NCBI RefSeq assembly: GCF_900113115.1
Contig: NZ_FOOF01000001.1
Span: 186,001 to 250,000 of the forward strand
Reading direction: 5' to 3'
DNA: 64,000 nt
Source: Duganella sp. CF458
Lineage (GTDB): Bacteria; Pseudomonadota; Gammaproteobacteria; Burkholderiales; Burkholderiaceae_D
The notes under the pieces are model-generated. The model did no database searches, was not told where the DNA came from, and worked only from the letters and a program-made list of their open reading frames with translations. Shown in pieces: positions 54,556 through 63,501 of this stretch. A program made the position numbers and the translations under genes. Each line of letters opens with the position of its first letter. Positions within the stretch are counted from its first letter, which is position 1.

Positions 54556-54870
54556 ATGAAAACCACCAAGCTGTTCGCTGCCGTCCTGGTATCGGCCTTT
54601 GTCTTGCCTGCCTTTGCCCAATCCACCCCGAACCTGGATAAGCGCGAAGACCGCCAGCAGGCCCGCATCGCCCAAGGTATCGCGTCCGGCCAGTTGACCG
54701 CTAAGGAAGCGCAGCACCTCGAAGCGCGCGAAGCCAAGCTGGCAAACGACGAAGCAATGGCCAAGGCCGACGGCAAAGTCACCCGCAAGGAACGCCATAA
54801 GCTGCAGCGGGAAGCAGACCGCAACAGCGCCGCCATCCATCAGCAGAAGCACGACAAGCAAACCCGCTGA
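54556..54870 (+). CDS. Small secreted helical protein
   Basis: A 104-residue protein; signal peptide 1-20 (AFA/QS). The mature part is charged and helical, with repeated KE/KA units (LTAKEAQHLEAREAKLAND, DGKVTRKERHKLQREADRN). I know similar proteins in Massilia of unknown function; the DGKVTRKE loop recalls an EF-hand-like turn but is not a full EF-hand. AAAGGGA precedes this ATG and the one at 54541 is less well placed. Downstream is the GMC gene, 7 bases away. Confidence 0.75.
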   Translation: MKTTKLFAAVLVSAFVLPAFAQSTPNLDKREDRQQARIAQGIASGQLTAKEAQHLEAREAKLANDEAMAKADGKVTRKERHKLQREADRNSAAIHQQKHDKQTR

Positions 54871-54877
54871 TCCACGA

Positions 54878-56170
54878 ATGCTAACGCGCTATGACGCCAT
54901 CGTTGTCGGCAGCGGTCCCGGTGGCGCCAGCGTCGCGCATACGCTGGCGCGGCATGGGCAGCGCGTTTTGGTTCTGGAACAGGGCAGCGGCGCTCCGTTG
55001 CGGGGCACCCTGGCCCACATGGCAAGCATCGGCGCCATCCCCGGCAAGGGTGCTTTTTTCCACCGCGATGCATCGCTGCTGGTGCGCGGTCTGGCAACCG
55101 GCGGCAGTTCCACCCTGAATTTCGCCACGGCCGCCGCGCCGCCGCTGGAACGCTTTGCGGCGCTTGGCATCGACCTGGCCCCGGCGCTGGCTGAATGCCG
55201 TGCCGAATTACCGATCGGCCAACTGCCTGATGGATTGCTCGGCCCCATGGCCCAACGCATCATGCAGGCCGCGCTGTCCTGCGGCCTGCCCTGGCAAAAA
55301 CTCGACAAGATGATCCGCCCCGCTGTCTGCCGCACCGGCTGCTGGCGATGCGTCTACGGCTGCCCGTACGGCGCCAAGTGGACTGCGCGCGACCTGCTCG
55401 ACGAAGCGCGCCTGCGCGGTGCGCATATTCTCGACAATGCACAAGCCAGGCGCGTACTGCTCGAGCGAGGCCGTGCAACCGGCGTTGAATATGTGCGCGG
55501 CGGCACGCTCCAGACCGCCCACGCCGCTACGGTGATACTGGCCGGCGGCGGCATCGGCAGCCCGCGCCTGCTGCATGCGTCCGGATTGGCGCCGCGCAGC
55601 ATGCCCTTCATCAGCGATCCTGTGGTGGCAGTGATGGGCGCGGTAGACAATATTGATGGCGGCGCCGAAGTGCCTATGACAGCGGGAATGGCGCTGCCGG
55701 AAGAAGGCCTGTCCTTCGCGGACCTGACCCTCCCCAAGCCGATGTACCAGGCCTTCGCGCTACAAGTCGGCCGCATCGACCGCCTGTTCGCTCACCGCAG
55801 AACGCTCAGCATCATGGTCAAGATCCGGGACCAGGCCGGCGGCGGCATCGGCCCGCACCGGGTCGACAAGACGCTGCAAGCGGCGGACCACGAACGCTTC
55901 CGTCACGGCACCGCGCTGGCGCGGCGCATCCTGTCGCAGGCCGGCGCCCGTCATGTATTCCAGAGTTGGCATTTCGCAGCCCATCCCGGCGGCGCGCTGG
56001 CCGTGGGCGGCGGTGGGGCGGCCGCCGTGGACAGCGATTTGCGCACGTCCACCCCGGGCCTCCATGTATGCGATGCCTCTGTCCTGCCCGCCCCTTGGGG
56101 CCTGCCACCCACCCTCACGCTGCTTGCGTTGGGCAAGTGGCTGGGACGCCGACTACAGGATTTTTTGTAG
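54878..56170 (+). CDS. GMC-family FAD oxidoreductase with cysteine cluster
   Basis: FAD-dependent oxidoreductase of 430 residues. FAD-binding YDAIVVGSGPGGASVAHTLA near residue 5, GLATGGSSTLNFATA near 75, and C-terminal DASVLPAPWGLPPTLTLLALG near 400. A region at 148-165, AVCRTGCWRCVYGCPYGAK, holds four Cys as in the GMC group with a cysteine-bound cofactor or structural Cys. HPGGALAVG carries a likely catalytic His. Substrate (alcohol or sugar) cannot be told. No signal peptide was seen. Confidence 0.87.
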   Translation: MLTRYDAIVVGSGPGGASVAHTLARHGQRVLVLEQGSGAPLRGTLAHMASIGAIPGKGAFFHRDASLLVRGLATGGSSTLNFATAAAPPLERFAALGIDLAPALAECRAELPIGQLPDGLLGPMAQRIMQAALSCGLPWQKLDKMIRPAVCRTGCWRCVYGCPYGAKWTARDLLDEARLRGAHILDNAQARRVLLERGRATGVEYVRGGTLQTAHAATVILAGGGIGSPRLLHASGLAPRSMPFISDPVVAVMGAVDNIDGGAEVPMTAGMALPEEGLSFADLTLPKPMYQAFALQVGRIDRLFAHRRTLSIMVKIRDQAGGGIGPHRVDKTLQAADHERFRHGTALARRILSQAGARHVFQSWHFAAHPGGALAVGGGGAAAVDSDLRTSTPGLHVCDASVLPAPWGLPPTLTLLALGKWLGRRLQDFL

Positions 56171-56279
56171 TCAAAATACTTAAATTTAATCGCTTTTTTT
56201 GCTGCGTTTACACCACAGCATAAGCGTGCGCGTAGTAAAACTACTCCATACTTTGTCGACCAAAACAAAGGAAGGAAAG

Positions 56280-58412
56280 ATGATGGAGACTCAACGCAAG
56301 GCCATGTTGGCAGCCATCCTGGCCGCTTTCAGCATCCACGCGCTCGCCGCGCCCGACACCTCGGTCGGCAACAAGCAAGGCTTCAACACGGATGTGATCT
56401 ACCAGATCGTGACCGACCGCCTGGCGGACGGCAATAGCGCGAACAATCCCGCCGGCAGCGCCTTCAGTTCCGGCTGCACGCAGAAAAAACTGTTCTGCGG
56501 CGGCGACTGGAAAGGCATCCAGAACAAGCTCGAAGATGGCTACCTGACCGGCATGGGCATCACTGCCATCTGGATTTCGCAGCCGGTCGAAAACATCACC
56601 GCGGTGCTGAACTACTCGGGCACCAACAGCACCGCCTACCACGGCTACTGGGCGCGCGACTTCAAGCGCGCCAACCCAGCCTTCGGCACCATGACCGATT
56701 TCACCAACATGATCAACGCGGCCCACGCCCGCAACATCAAGGTGATCATCGACTTCGCGCCTAACCATACCTCGCCTGCTTCAGCCGCCGACACTACTTT
56801 CGGCGAGAACGGCAAGCTGTACGACAACGGCGCGCTGCTGGCCGGCTACGGCTCCGACCCGAACGGCTACTTCCACCACAACGGCGGCACCGACTTCTCC
56901 ACACTGGAAAGCGGCATTTACCGCAACCTGTTCGACCTCGCGGACCTGAACCACAACAGTGCCACCGTGGACGCCTACATGAAGGCCGCCATCAAGGTCT
57001 GGTTGGACCTGGGCATCGACGGTATCCGCATGGACGCCGTCAAGCACATGCCTTTCGGCTGGCAAAAAAGCCTGATGTCCTATATCCATGGCTACAAGCC
57101 GGTGTTCACGTTTGGCGAATGGTACCTGAGCGAGAATGAAGTCGATCCGGCCAACCATTACTTCGCCAACCGCAGCGGCATGAGCCTGCTCGACTTCCAG
57201 TTCGCGCAAAAGGTGCGCCAAGTCTTCAAGGACGGTTCTGCGAATATGACATCGCTGAACCAGATGGTGAGCGATACCGCCGGCCAGTATTCCCACGTTG
57301 GCGACCAGGTCACCTTCATCGACAACCACGACATGCCGCGTTTCCAGGTGGCTGGCGCCAGCGGCCGCAAGCTGGAGCAGGCATTGGCCTTTACCCTTAC
57401 CTCGCGCGGCGTGCCGGCCATCTACTACGGCACCGAGCAATACATGCAGGGCACCGGCGATCCGGATAACCGCGCGATGATGACCTCTTTTGCCACCACC
57501 ACGCCGGCATACCGCATGGTGGCGCGCCTGTCACCACTGCGCAAGTCCAATCCCGCCATCGCTTACGGCAGCACGCAGCAGCGCTGGGTCAATAACGATG
57601 TGCTGATCTACGAACGCAACTTCGGCAACAACGTGGCCGTGGTGGCGATCAACCGCAACCTGTCCACCGCTACGTCGATCAGCGGCTTCATCGCCGGCCT
57701 GCCTGCGGGCAGCTACACCGACGTGTTGAATGGCCTGGGCTTCAACGGCAACAACATCACGGTCGGAGCCAATGGCGCGGTCAGCAACTTCACCCTGGCC
57801 GCCGGCGCCATCTCCGTCTGGCAGTACACCGCCGCCGCCGCCTCGCCAAAGCTGGGTCACGTGGGGCCGAATATGTCGATGCCCGGCAAGACCATCACCA
57901 TCGACGGCCGCGGCTTCGGCGCCGCCAAGGGTACGGTGAAATTCGGCAGCACGGTGGTGAGCGGCGCCAACATCCTGTCCTGGGAAGACACGCAGGTCAA
58001 GGTGCTGGTGCCAAGCGTGGCGGCAGGCATGAACGGGATCAGCGTTGTCACGGCAGGTGCGGTGACCAGCGACAGCTGGAATAACTTCGAAATTCTCAGC
58101 GGGCCGCAAGTCACAGTACGCTTTGTAGTCGGCAGCGCCACCACCGTATCAGGAGAAAACGTCAACCTGGCGGGGGATAAGTTCGAACTTACCAACTGGA
58201 GCGCTACCGCACCACTTGGCCCGCTGTTCAACCAGGTGGTCTACAGCTACCCTAACTGGTACACCGATGTCAGCGTACCGGCCGGCACCACGGTCAGCTA
58301 TAAATTCCTGAAGAAGAGCGCCAATCCGACCGTGTGGGAAGGCGGCAGCAACCACACCTTCACCACGCCGGCCAGCGGCACGGCAACGGTAAACGTGAAC
58401 TGGCAGCCTTGA
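56280..58412 (+). CDS. Cyclodextrin glucanotransferase-like GH13 enzyme
   Basis: Exported 710-residue enzyme acting on starch. Signal peptide about 1-24. GH13 domains A/B/C about 25-515: [47 protein letters not shown] (nucleophile), FTFGEWYL (acid/base) and IDNHDMPRF (transition-state Asp). TIG domain about 520-600 ([19 protein letters not shown]) and CBM20 to the end ([16 protein letters not shown]). By alignment from memory with Bacillus CGTase numbering, the central residue is Phe195, Phe183 is kept and Phe259 is Tyr. Five-domain layout matches CGTase. ATG follows GGAAGGA. Confidence 0.92.
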   Translation: MMETQRKAMLAAILAAFSIHALAAPDTSVGNKQGFNTDVIYQIVTDRLADGNSANNPAGSAFSSGCTQKKLFCGGDWKGIQNKLEDGYLTGMGITAIWISQPVENITAVLNYSGTNSTAYHGYWARDFKRANPAFGTMTDFTNMINAAHARNIKVIIDFAPNHTSPASAADTTFGENGKLYDNGALLAGYGSDPNGYFHHNGGTDFSTLESGIYRNLFDLADLNHNSATVDAYMKAAIKVWLDLGIDGIRMDAVKHMPFGWQKSLMSYIHGYKPVFTFGEWYLSENEVDPANHYFANRSGMSLLDFQFAQKVRQVFKDGSANMTSLNQMVSDTAGQYSHVGDQVTFIDNHDMPRFQVAGASGRKLEQALAFTLTSRGVPAIYYGTEQYMQGTGDPDNRAMMTSFATTTPAYRMVARLSPLRKSNPAIAYGSTQQRWVNNDVLIYERNFGNNVAVVAINRNLSTATSISGFIAGLPAGSYTDVLNGLGFNGNNITVGANGAVSNFTLAAGAISVWQYTAAAASPKLGHVGPNMSMPGKTITIDGRGFGAAKGTVKFGSTVVSGANILSWEDTQVKVLVPSVAAGMNGISVVTAGAVTSDSWNNFEILSGPQVTVRFVVGSATTVSGENVNLAGDKFELTNWSATAPLGPLFNQVVYSYPNWYTDVSVPAGTTVSYKFLKKSANPTVWEGGSNHTFTTPASGTATVNVNWQP

Positions 58413-58413
58413 A

Positions 58414-60282
58414 TCAGGGCTTCAACTTGAAAATCGTACGCTGAGTAGCGACGTAAAGCGCGCCCTTCCTGTCCACGGCAAGGGCGCGCAGTTTTCCGGC
58501 ATCCGCGGGCAGATCCTTTCCTTCGGTGGAGACTTCCCCGTTCGCCGACATCTTGCGCAACACTCCATCGTCAATCAGGTAAATATTGTTATCGGCGTCC
58601 GGCGCCGCATGGGTGATGTTCCGGAAGCGTGCCAACAAGCTTGCCCCGTCGTTGCTCCCCTTGCGTTCGCGGCTGCCCGCCGCCAGCCATTGATAGCCAT
58701 CGGCGCCTACCCGGCTCACATACTGGCCGTGCAGCATGAAGACATCGTCGCTTGGAGCCACCAGCACGTCGCCGCAACCGTCCGCCCCTTGTACCTCAAT
58801 TTTGCGCGCCACGCCGCGCGGGCGGATGCGCCACAGCACGTTATCGGCGCAATACCAGGCCTGGCCGGTGGCATCCGCCGCGATGCGATGCTGGCCCAGG
58901 CCGGGCAGCATGAAGGGCTCGGCATCCTTCGCGACATAGGCCCAGATGCGCCGCAGCGCCGGTACGAAACCGGTCTGTTCGGGCGTCATGCCCGGCGGAC
59001 CGCTTACCAGTGAAATCAAGCCTTCCGTGCTGACGCCGGCCAGACCGCCGTTGGCCGTAACGAATACGCCGGTGCTGGGTCGCGCCACCATCGAACCATG
59101 CAAGTCAACCTGGGCCGCCGTATGGGAATCACGCAGCTTGCGGAAACTTCCGGCTTCCAGCAGGGTGCGCACCACGCCCTCCTTATCGATGCGTCGCAGC
59201 TGGTCGCCGTCCAGCACATACAGCCCGCCGTCGCGGCCCACTGCGAGCTGGGTGATATCGCCGAAGCGCGCCTGCATTGCCGGGCCGTCGCGGTTGAGCG
59301 AGGCTGCGTATTGGAGGGCGAAGGGCTGCGGCTTGCCATTGGCGTCCCAGCTCATTGCCGCCTGGCGTTCAGCCAGCAGCACACGCAGGCCGCCCTCCCG
59401 GTCGCGCGCGCCCCCGGACAGTTCGCCGGTCACGTCGCCCGTCCCCAGCAGGGGCACGATCATGCCGTTACGTTCAATGCGATAGATGGTGCCGGTGGCA
59501 GGCGCTGTCGCTAGCAGCCGGCCTTGGGAATCGGCGGCCATCTGCCCGGCGGGCAAGGTGCGCGCCTTGGCGAGCGTCGGCATGCTCGGGGCCAGGTAGC
59601 GCCGCAGGCATTGTCCGCGCTGGCATTCTTCCTGCGCCGGCGCCGTGTGCGGTGGAGAATCGAGCGCCTGCCAATTGCCGGCAGCATCTACCAGCAGCGC
59701 ACTGGCTGCGTCAGACAACACCACGCCGCCGCGCGCATCGAGCGCGATGCCTTGCGGTTGTAGTGGCAAGCCCTGGACCACCGAGCTGACCACGCCGGAC
59801 GCCGATATCCGCCGCAGCGCGCTGTTGCCTGCATCCGCCACCAGAAGTTCGCCCGCCCCATCGAGTGCCAGCCCAGCCGGCTGGTTAAAGCGTGCTGCAA
59901 TGCCTTTGCCGTCATTACGCCCGGCGGTGCCCGCCTGGCCAGCCACCGTGCGCACGTCGCCCGCCGGCGAAATTGCCTTCACAGCGTGGTTCCCTGCATC
60001 AGCCACGTACACTGTCCCGTCGGCCGCCACGGCCAGTCCAGCCGGCGCGATGAAGCGGCCCGGCAAGGTCACCAGCAGCCCATCCGGCTTTAACGCCCTC
60101 ACTGTCGCCCCATCGGTGAAGTAAATCGTGTCGTCCTGCCCCACCGCGATGCCGCGCGGCGTCTCCAGCCGTTCGCTGCGCAAGGCCATGGGGGCACCCG
60201 CAATCACCTCCCACCTGGCGGCAACGGCAGTATGGGACAGCAGCAGCGCGGCTGCAGCGGCAATCAAGCTTTTTTTATTCAT
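58414..60282 (-). CDS. Exported NHL-repeat propeller protein
   Basis: A 622-residue protein; signal peptide 1-22. Repeats of NHL type: LETPRGIAVGQDDTIYFTDG, PAGLAVAADGTVYVADAGNH, NQPAGLALDGAGELLVADAGN and similar further on. Forms one or two propellers. A short Cys pair EECQRGQC near 215. No catalytic motif; may be a scaffold or sensor domain. It is convergent with the CGTase gene with one base between. Start overlaps the YbaN-like stop by 8 bases, so it is in the unit MEDS, YbaN, NHL. Confidence 0.85.
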   Translation of the reverse strand: MNKKSLIAAAAALLLSHTAVAARWEVIAGAPMALRSERLETPRGIAVGQDDTIYFTDGATVRALKPDGLLVTLPGRFIAPAGLAVAADGTVYVADAGNHAVKAISPAGDVRTVAGQAGTAGRNDGKGIAARFNQPAGLALDGAGELLVADAGNSALRRISASGVVSSVVQGLPLQPQGIALDARGGVVLSDAASALLVDAAGNWQALDSPPHTAPAQEECQRGQCLRRYLAPSMPTLAKARTLPAGQMAADSQGRLLATAPATGTIYRIERNGMIVPLLGTGDVTGELSGGARDREGGLRVLLAERQAAMSWDANGKPQPFALQYAASLNRDGPAMQARFGDITQLAVGRDGGLYVLDGDQLRRIDKEGVVRTLLEAGSFRKLRDSHTAAQVDLHGSMVARPSTGVFVTANGGLAGVSTEGLISLVSGPPGMTPEQTGFVPALRRIWAYVAKDAEPFMLPGLGQHRIAADATGQAWYCADNVLWRIRPRGVARKIEVQGADGCGDVLVAPSDDVFMLHGQYVSRVGADGYQWLAAGSRERKGSNDGASLLARFRNITHAAPDADNNIYLIDDGVLRKMSANGEVSTEGKDLPADAGKLRALAVDRKGALYVATQRTIFKLKP

Positions 60283-60643
60283 CCAGCGGGCGGGAGGTGG
60301 GAAGGCGCCACAGATAGACTGTCACGCAGCAGGCAATCAGGAACAGCATGACCTTCAGCGACAGAAAAGGCACCCTGTACATCGAATAGAACATCGACGG
60401 CCACATCATCACCATGGCCAGCACCTTGCCGCGCAGCGGGATGCCGCGTCCGTCTTCATAGTCGCGCAGGTAGCGGCCGAAGCGGCCGTGGTTGCGCAGC
60501 CAGTTGTGCAGCTTGTCCGAGCTGCGCGCGAAACAGGCCGACGCCAGCAACAGGAAGGGCGTGGTGGGCAGCAACGGCAGGAATACGCCCAGGACCGCGA
60601 GGACCATGAACAGGCAGCCGAAAGTGACCAGGACGATTTTCAT
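60275..60643 (-). CDS. YbaN/DUF454 family membrane protein
   Basis: A 122-residue inner-membrane protein with three to four helices; LGVFLPLLPTTPFLLLASACFARSS and NWLRNHGRFGRYLRDYEDGRGIPLRGK are the family signature. Function unknown. The ATG giving MKIVLVTFGC is right; the upstream in-frame reading would overlap the MEDS gene. Seven bases after the MEDS gene. Confidence 0.9.
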   Translation of the reverse strand: MKIVLVTFGCLFMVLAVLGVFLPLLPTTPFLLLASACFARSSDKLHNWLRNHGRFGRYLRDYEDGRGIPLRGKVLAMVMMWPSMFYSMYRVPFLSLKVMLFLIACCVTVYLWRLPTSRPLDE

Positions 60644-60650
60644 CGCCCCA

Positions 60651-61229
60651 TTATAGCGGTGGGCAAGCCCTCGTATGCGCGTTGTGCACCTCGCGGCAGT
60701 CGGCCGGGGGGCCGGCATCGAAACTGGCCTTGGGGTAGGCGCAGAACAGGGGGAAGGACTCGCGCTGGCACAACTGCGTCCACATATGCTCCAGCCGCAT
60801 GGTGGCGCGATACAGCTGTTCGTCCCACAGCAAAGCGACCATTTCGCCGAATGCGCGCACCGTAGGATGCTTCTCGCGCGCCTTGGCCAGCAATTCCTCG
60901 ATCATCGCAATGAAACGCGACTCGGCCGGCCAGCCATCGAACATGAAGCGCGCCAGGCAGGAACGGGCATCGCGTACGATGTACTGGCCATTCGACGCCG
61001 CAGCGGCTACATCAATGCCGTGGCGCTCCAGGCGCTCGGCCAACGCGGTGCGATGCTCCGGCGTGGCAATGATGATGATGGCGTCGTCCTTGCGGAAACC
61101 CTCGAGCACAAAACGTTCCAGCGTATCGAGGAACGAGTCTTCGTTCTCATACATCTGCACCACATGGTCGCAATGCGAGATGTGCTGCCAGAATTCCTCT
61201 ATCGCTTCCTGCTGCTGCGTCGACTGCAT
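60651..61229 (-). CDS. MEDS domain protein
   Basis: A 192-residue cytoplasmic protein of the MEDS (methanogen/methylotroph DcmR sensory) family: DHVVQMYENEDSFLDTLERFVLEGF, IIIIATPEHRTALAERLE and AFGEMVALLWDEQ. It may bind small ligands and is usually tied to signalling proteins; no output domain here. Ends with Cys and His (CREVHNAHTRACPPL). First gene of the unit MEDS, YbaN, NHL. Confidence 0.87.
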   Translation of the reverse strand: MQSTQQQEAIEEFWQHISHCDHVVQMYENEDSFLDTLERFVLEGFRKDDAIIIIATPEHRTALAERLERHGIDVAAAASNGQYIVRDARSCLARFMFDGWPAESRFIAMIEELLAKAREKHPTVRAFGEMVALLWDEQLYRATMRLEHMWTQLCQRESFPLFCAYPKASFDAGPPADCREVHNAHTRACPPL

Positions 61230-61296
61230 TGTATTGGCTCCAGAGCTAAAGTAACCAAGAGTAGCAGATCGAAACGGTTAAAAGATGCGCGCTTTG

Positions 61297-61608
61297 TCAC
61301 GCCCCCCCCCCATGAAGATGCACAGCCAGCCACAGGGCGCCATCGGAAACGCTTTTGACCGTGTGCGGCGTGCGCGCCGGCAGGAACAGATAGTCGCCTG
61401 CCTTCAGCGGCACCTTGCGGCCGCCCACTGCAAGGGTGGCTTCGCCTGTCAGCAGCACCACCCATTCATCCTGCTGCTGCACGTATTCCTGCGATTCGAT
61501 CTTTGATGTGCTGACGATGCGCTCGATCACCACCCCCTGGTGCGACAGCAGCGTATCGAAGCGCTCACCCGTTACGGGCGGCAGTGCATCCTCGTACAGA
61601 TTTCCCAT
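61297..61608 (-). CDS. Cupin domain protein
   Basis: A 103-residue cupin. The two cupin motifs are weak: EWVVLLTGEATLAVGGRKVPLKAGDYLFLPA and PHTVKSVSDGALWLAVHLHGG with His. Metal ligands partly kept. A run of ten C on the plus strand (ten G in the gene) lies three codons before the stop, giving HGGGA; slippage would change the last residues. Its start overlaps the apbE gene 3' end by 44 bases on the same strand. Confidence 0.85.
   Translation of the reverse strand: MGNLYEDALPPVTGERFDTLLSHQGVVIERIVSTSKIESQEYVQQQDEWVVLLTGEATLAVGGRKVPLKAGDYLFLPARTPHTVKSVSDGALWLAVHLHGGGA
61302..61311. repeat. 10-base homopolymeric C tract
   Basis: Ten consecutive C (G on the gene strand) at the extreme 3' end of the cupin gene. 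Such a tract is a slippage site, but here only the terminal residues would change. Confidence 0.9.
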
Positions 61609-62626
61609 TTCCTTTTCCCTGGTCAGTGCGGGCCATCATGGCAGGCGTAGCATACACCTCGCCGTGCGCGTCGATCAGCATGGCTTCCGTCAGGTCAAGC
61701 CGCTGCGCCATATCGCACCAGCCTTGCGGGCCGACCACGAATAGCGGCTTGGAATTGCCGTCCGAGCGCAAACCCGCATCGCTGCCACCGGAGGTAATGA
61801 TGGTCACGGAGGCCACCAGGTCCACCGTCTGCCCGGTGCGCGCATCGATGACGTGGGCATGGCGCTTGCCCTCCTTCATGAAGTAACGTTCATAGTCGCC
61901 GCTGGTGCCGATTGCTTCGTTGTCGTGCAAGGCAACCCGCGCCACCATTTCCGGTCCGCGCGGGTTGCGGATGCCGACCATCCACGGCCGGGAACCCGGC
62001 TGGCCCAGCGCAATCGCATTGCCGCCCACATTCACGAGGGCCGCCTTGACATGGGCTTGACGCAGGATCTGCGCCGCACGGTCCAGCGCGTAGCCCTTGG
62101 CATACCCTCCCAAGTCCAGCATGACGGTACGGTTGCTGCTCGAAACGCGGTTGCCGTCGAAATGCAAATCCGCCATGCGCGGATTTGCCTTCACCAGGTT
62201 GCCGATCTCCGCCGTCGACGGACCGCCGGCCGAAATATCGTTCTTCTGGAAACCCCACAACCGTATCAGGCGACCGATTGCGGGGTTGAAAGTATCGCCG
62301 GAGCGGGCCGACAAATCGGCAGCGGAGCGCAGCAGTGCCACCATCTCTTCGTCTGCTTCGAACGGCTCGCCGCGGGCGATGGCAGCATTCAGCGCCGTCA
62401 GCTGGCTTGGCTGCCAGGCGTGGTACTTGTGGTGCAAGCGGTCGAACTCGCGCAGCACGGCGTCGCCCTGCTTGCGCGCCTCCGGTTCGGAAGGACCGTA
62501 AATGCTGATCTCCACCTGCGTGCCGAATACATGCCCTTGCACGCGGTGCACTTCATCCCTGGCCGTGCAGGCCGCCAGCAAGTGCAGCAGCACGGCGCAA
62601 GCCAAAAGCTGTCGGCGCTGCGTCAT
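61565..62626 (-). CDS. apbE: FAD:protein FMN transferase (ApbE/NosX-like)
   Basis: Flavinyltransferase of 353 residues that attaches FMN to a Thr of a partner protein. Lipoprotein-type N terminus (AVLLHLLAACTARD with a Cys lipobox), so periplasmic. Motifs: HVFGTQVEISIYGPSE, LGGYAKGYALDRAAQIL and VNVGGNAIALG with Mg-binding residues, and late TSGDYERYFMKEGKRHAHVIDARTG. In a nos cluster its target is NosR, and the gene is also called nosX. Start ATG overlaps the cytochrome stop by one base. The last residues are in the cupin overlap. Confidence 0.9.
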   Translation of the reverse strand: MTQRRQLLACAVLLHLLAACTARDEVHRVQGHVFGTQVEISIYGPSEPEARKQGDAVLREFDRLHHKYHAWQPSQLTALNAAIARGEPFEADEEMVALLRSAADLSARSGDTFNPAIGRLIRLWGFQKNDISAGGPSTAEIGNLVKANPRMADLHFDGNRVSSSNRTVMLDLGGYAKGYALDRAAQILRQAHVKAALVNVGGNAIALGQPGSRPWMVGIRNPRGPEMVARVALHDNEAIGTSGDYERYFMKEGKRHAHVIDARTGQTVDLVASVTIITSGGSDAGLRSDGNSKPLFVVGPQGWCDMAQRLDLTEAMLIDAHGEVYATPAMMARTDQGKGNGKSVRGCTAARNG

Positions 62627-62949
62627 CAGCTCTTGGCCATGAAGTCGATGGCGGCCTTCACCTCGTCGTCTTTCAGGCCAGGATTGCCGCCCTTGGCAGG
62701 CATCATCTTGAAGCCATTTAAGCCGTGGGTGTATAGCACTTCCCTGCCTTGCTTGACACGCGGGGCCCAGGCTGCCTTGTCGCCGGCTTTCGGCGCGCCC
62801 AGCACGCCCGCGGCGTGGCAGGAGGCGCAATTGGCGGCGTAGATCTTTTCGCCGTTGATACCGGCGCCTTTGGCAGGTGCTGCAGCCATAACCGCAGGCG
62901 CCAGGACGGCGGCGGCGATAGCGACGGTCAGTTTGGTATATGCTTTCAT
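62626..62949 (-). CDS. c-type cytochrome (c5-like)
   Basis: A 107-residue exported monohaem cytochrome; signal peptide 1-22 (VMA/AA). Haem motif NCASCHAAGVLGAPKAGD; Met ligand in KMMPAKGGNPGL. The YAANCASCH opening and GGNPGLKDDEV match the c5 class. In nos clusters such a cytochrome is an electron donor to NosZ. Last Cys-rich residue set normal. It lies between nosL and apbE. Confidence 0.92.
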   Translation of the reverse strand: MKAYTKLTVAIAAAVLAPAVMAAAPAKGAGINGEKIYAANCASCHAAGVLGAPKAGDKAAWAPRVKQGREVLYTHGLNGFKMMPAKGGNPGLKDDEVKAAIDFMAKS

Positions 62950-62982
62950 GTTGTCTTCCTCTTGGTTGGTGTTGAAAAATAC

Positions 62983-63501
62983 TCAGCGCATTGAGTCGTC
63001 ATGCGCCTCATGCGCCGGCCTGGTGCCCAGCTTGAGCACATCCGGCCGGACCTGGCTGTAATCGAGCACGCGGCCGCCTTCACGTTTAGCAAAGGTTTGC
63101 GCATCCTCCTTGCTGGCGAAGGTGGCCACGGTCGGCCCCATGGCGCCCTGGGCTCGGCTGTCGATCACGTAAGACGCGTTGCGGGCTTCGATCCAATGGC
63201 CGCGCGGCTTATCCCATGCAGCTTTGCCCATGTCCTGCACGTAGCTGGCACCGATGCCGCGCTGGCCTTCCTCCCCGAACAGGACTTCGAACAATTCCGC
63301 AAGGCTGCAGAAGTAATCGATGCGACCGTCCATGAACACGATCTGCGCCTTGGGACCGGGATAATCCTTGAGACTCATGCCATCCAGCGCGCAAACCGCA
63401 TCGTCTGCCGGTTCGCCTGCAGTCGGCGAACGCGGGGCGTCGCCGCACGCAGCCAGCAACAGCAACACCACGATGACGCTGGCGTTTCGCTTGACGCTCA
63501 T
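62983..63501 (-). CDS. nosL: NosL copper chaperone lipoprotein
   Basis: Outer-membrane or periplasmic lipoprotein of 172 residues that delivers Cu(I) to nitrous oxide reductase. Signal VIVVLLLLAACGDAP with a Cys lipobox. Copper-related VCALDGMSLKDYPGPKAQI; IGASYVQDMGKAAWDKPRGHWIEARNA; and SYVIDSRAQGAMGPTVATFASKEDA. Start ATG overlaps the nosY stop, with GGAGG six bases upstream. Confidence 0.93.
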   Translation of the reverse strand: MSVKRNASVIVVLLLLAACGDAPRSPTAGEPADDAVCALDGMSLKDYPGPKAQIVFMDGRIDYFCSLAELFEVLFGEEGQRGIGASYVQDMGKAAWDKPRGHWIEARNASYVIDSRAQGAMGPTVATFASKEDAQTFAKREGGRVLDYSQVRPDVLKLGTRPAHEAHDDSMR

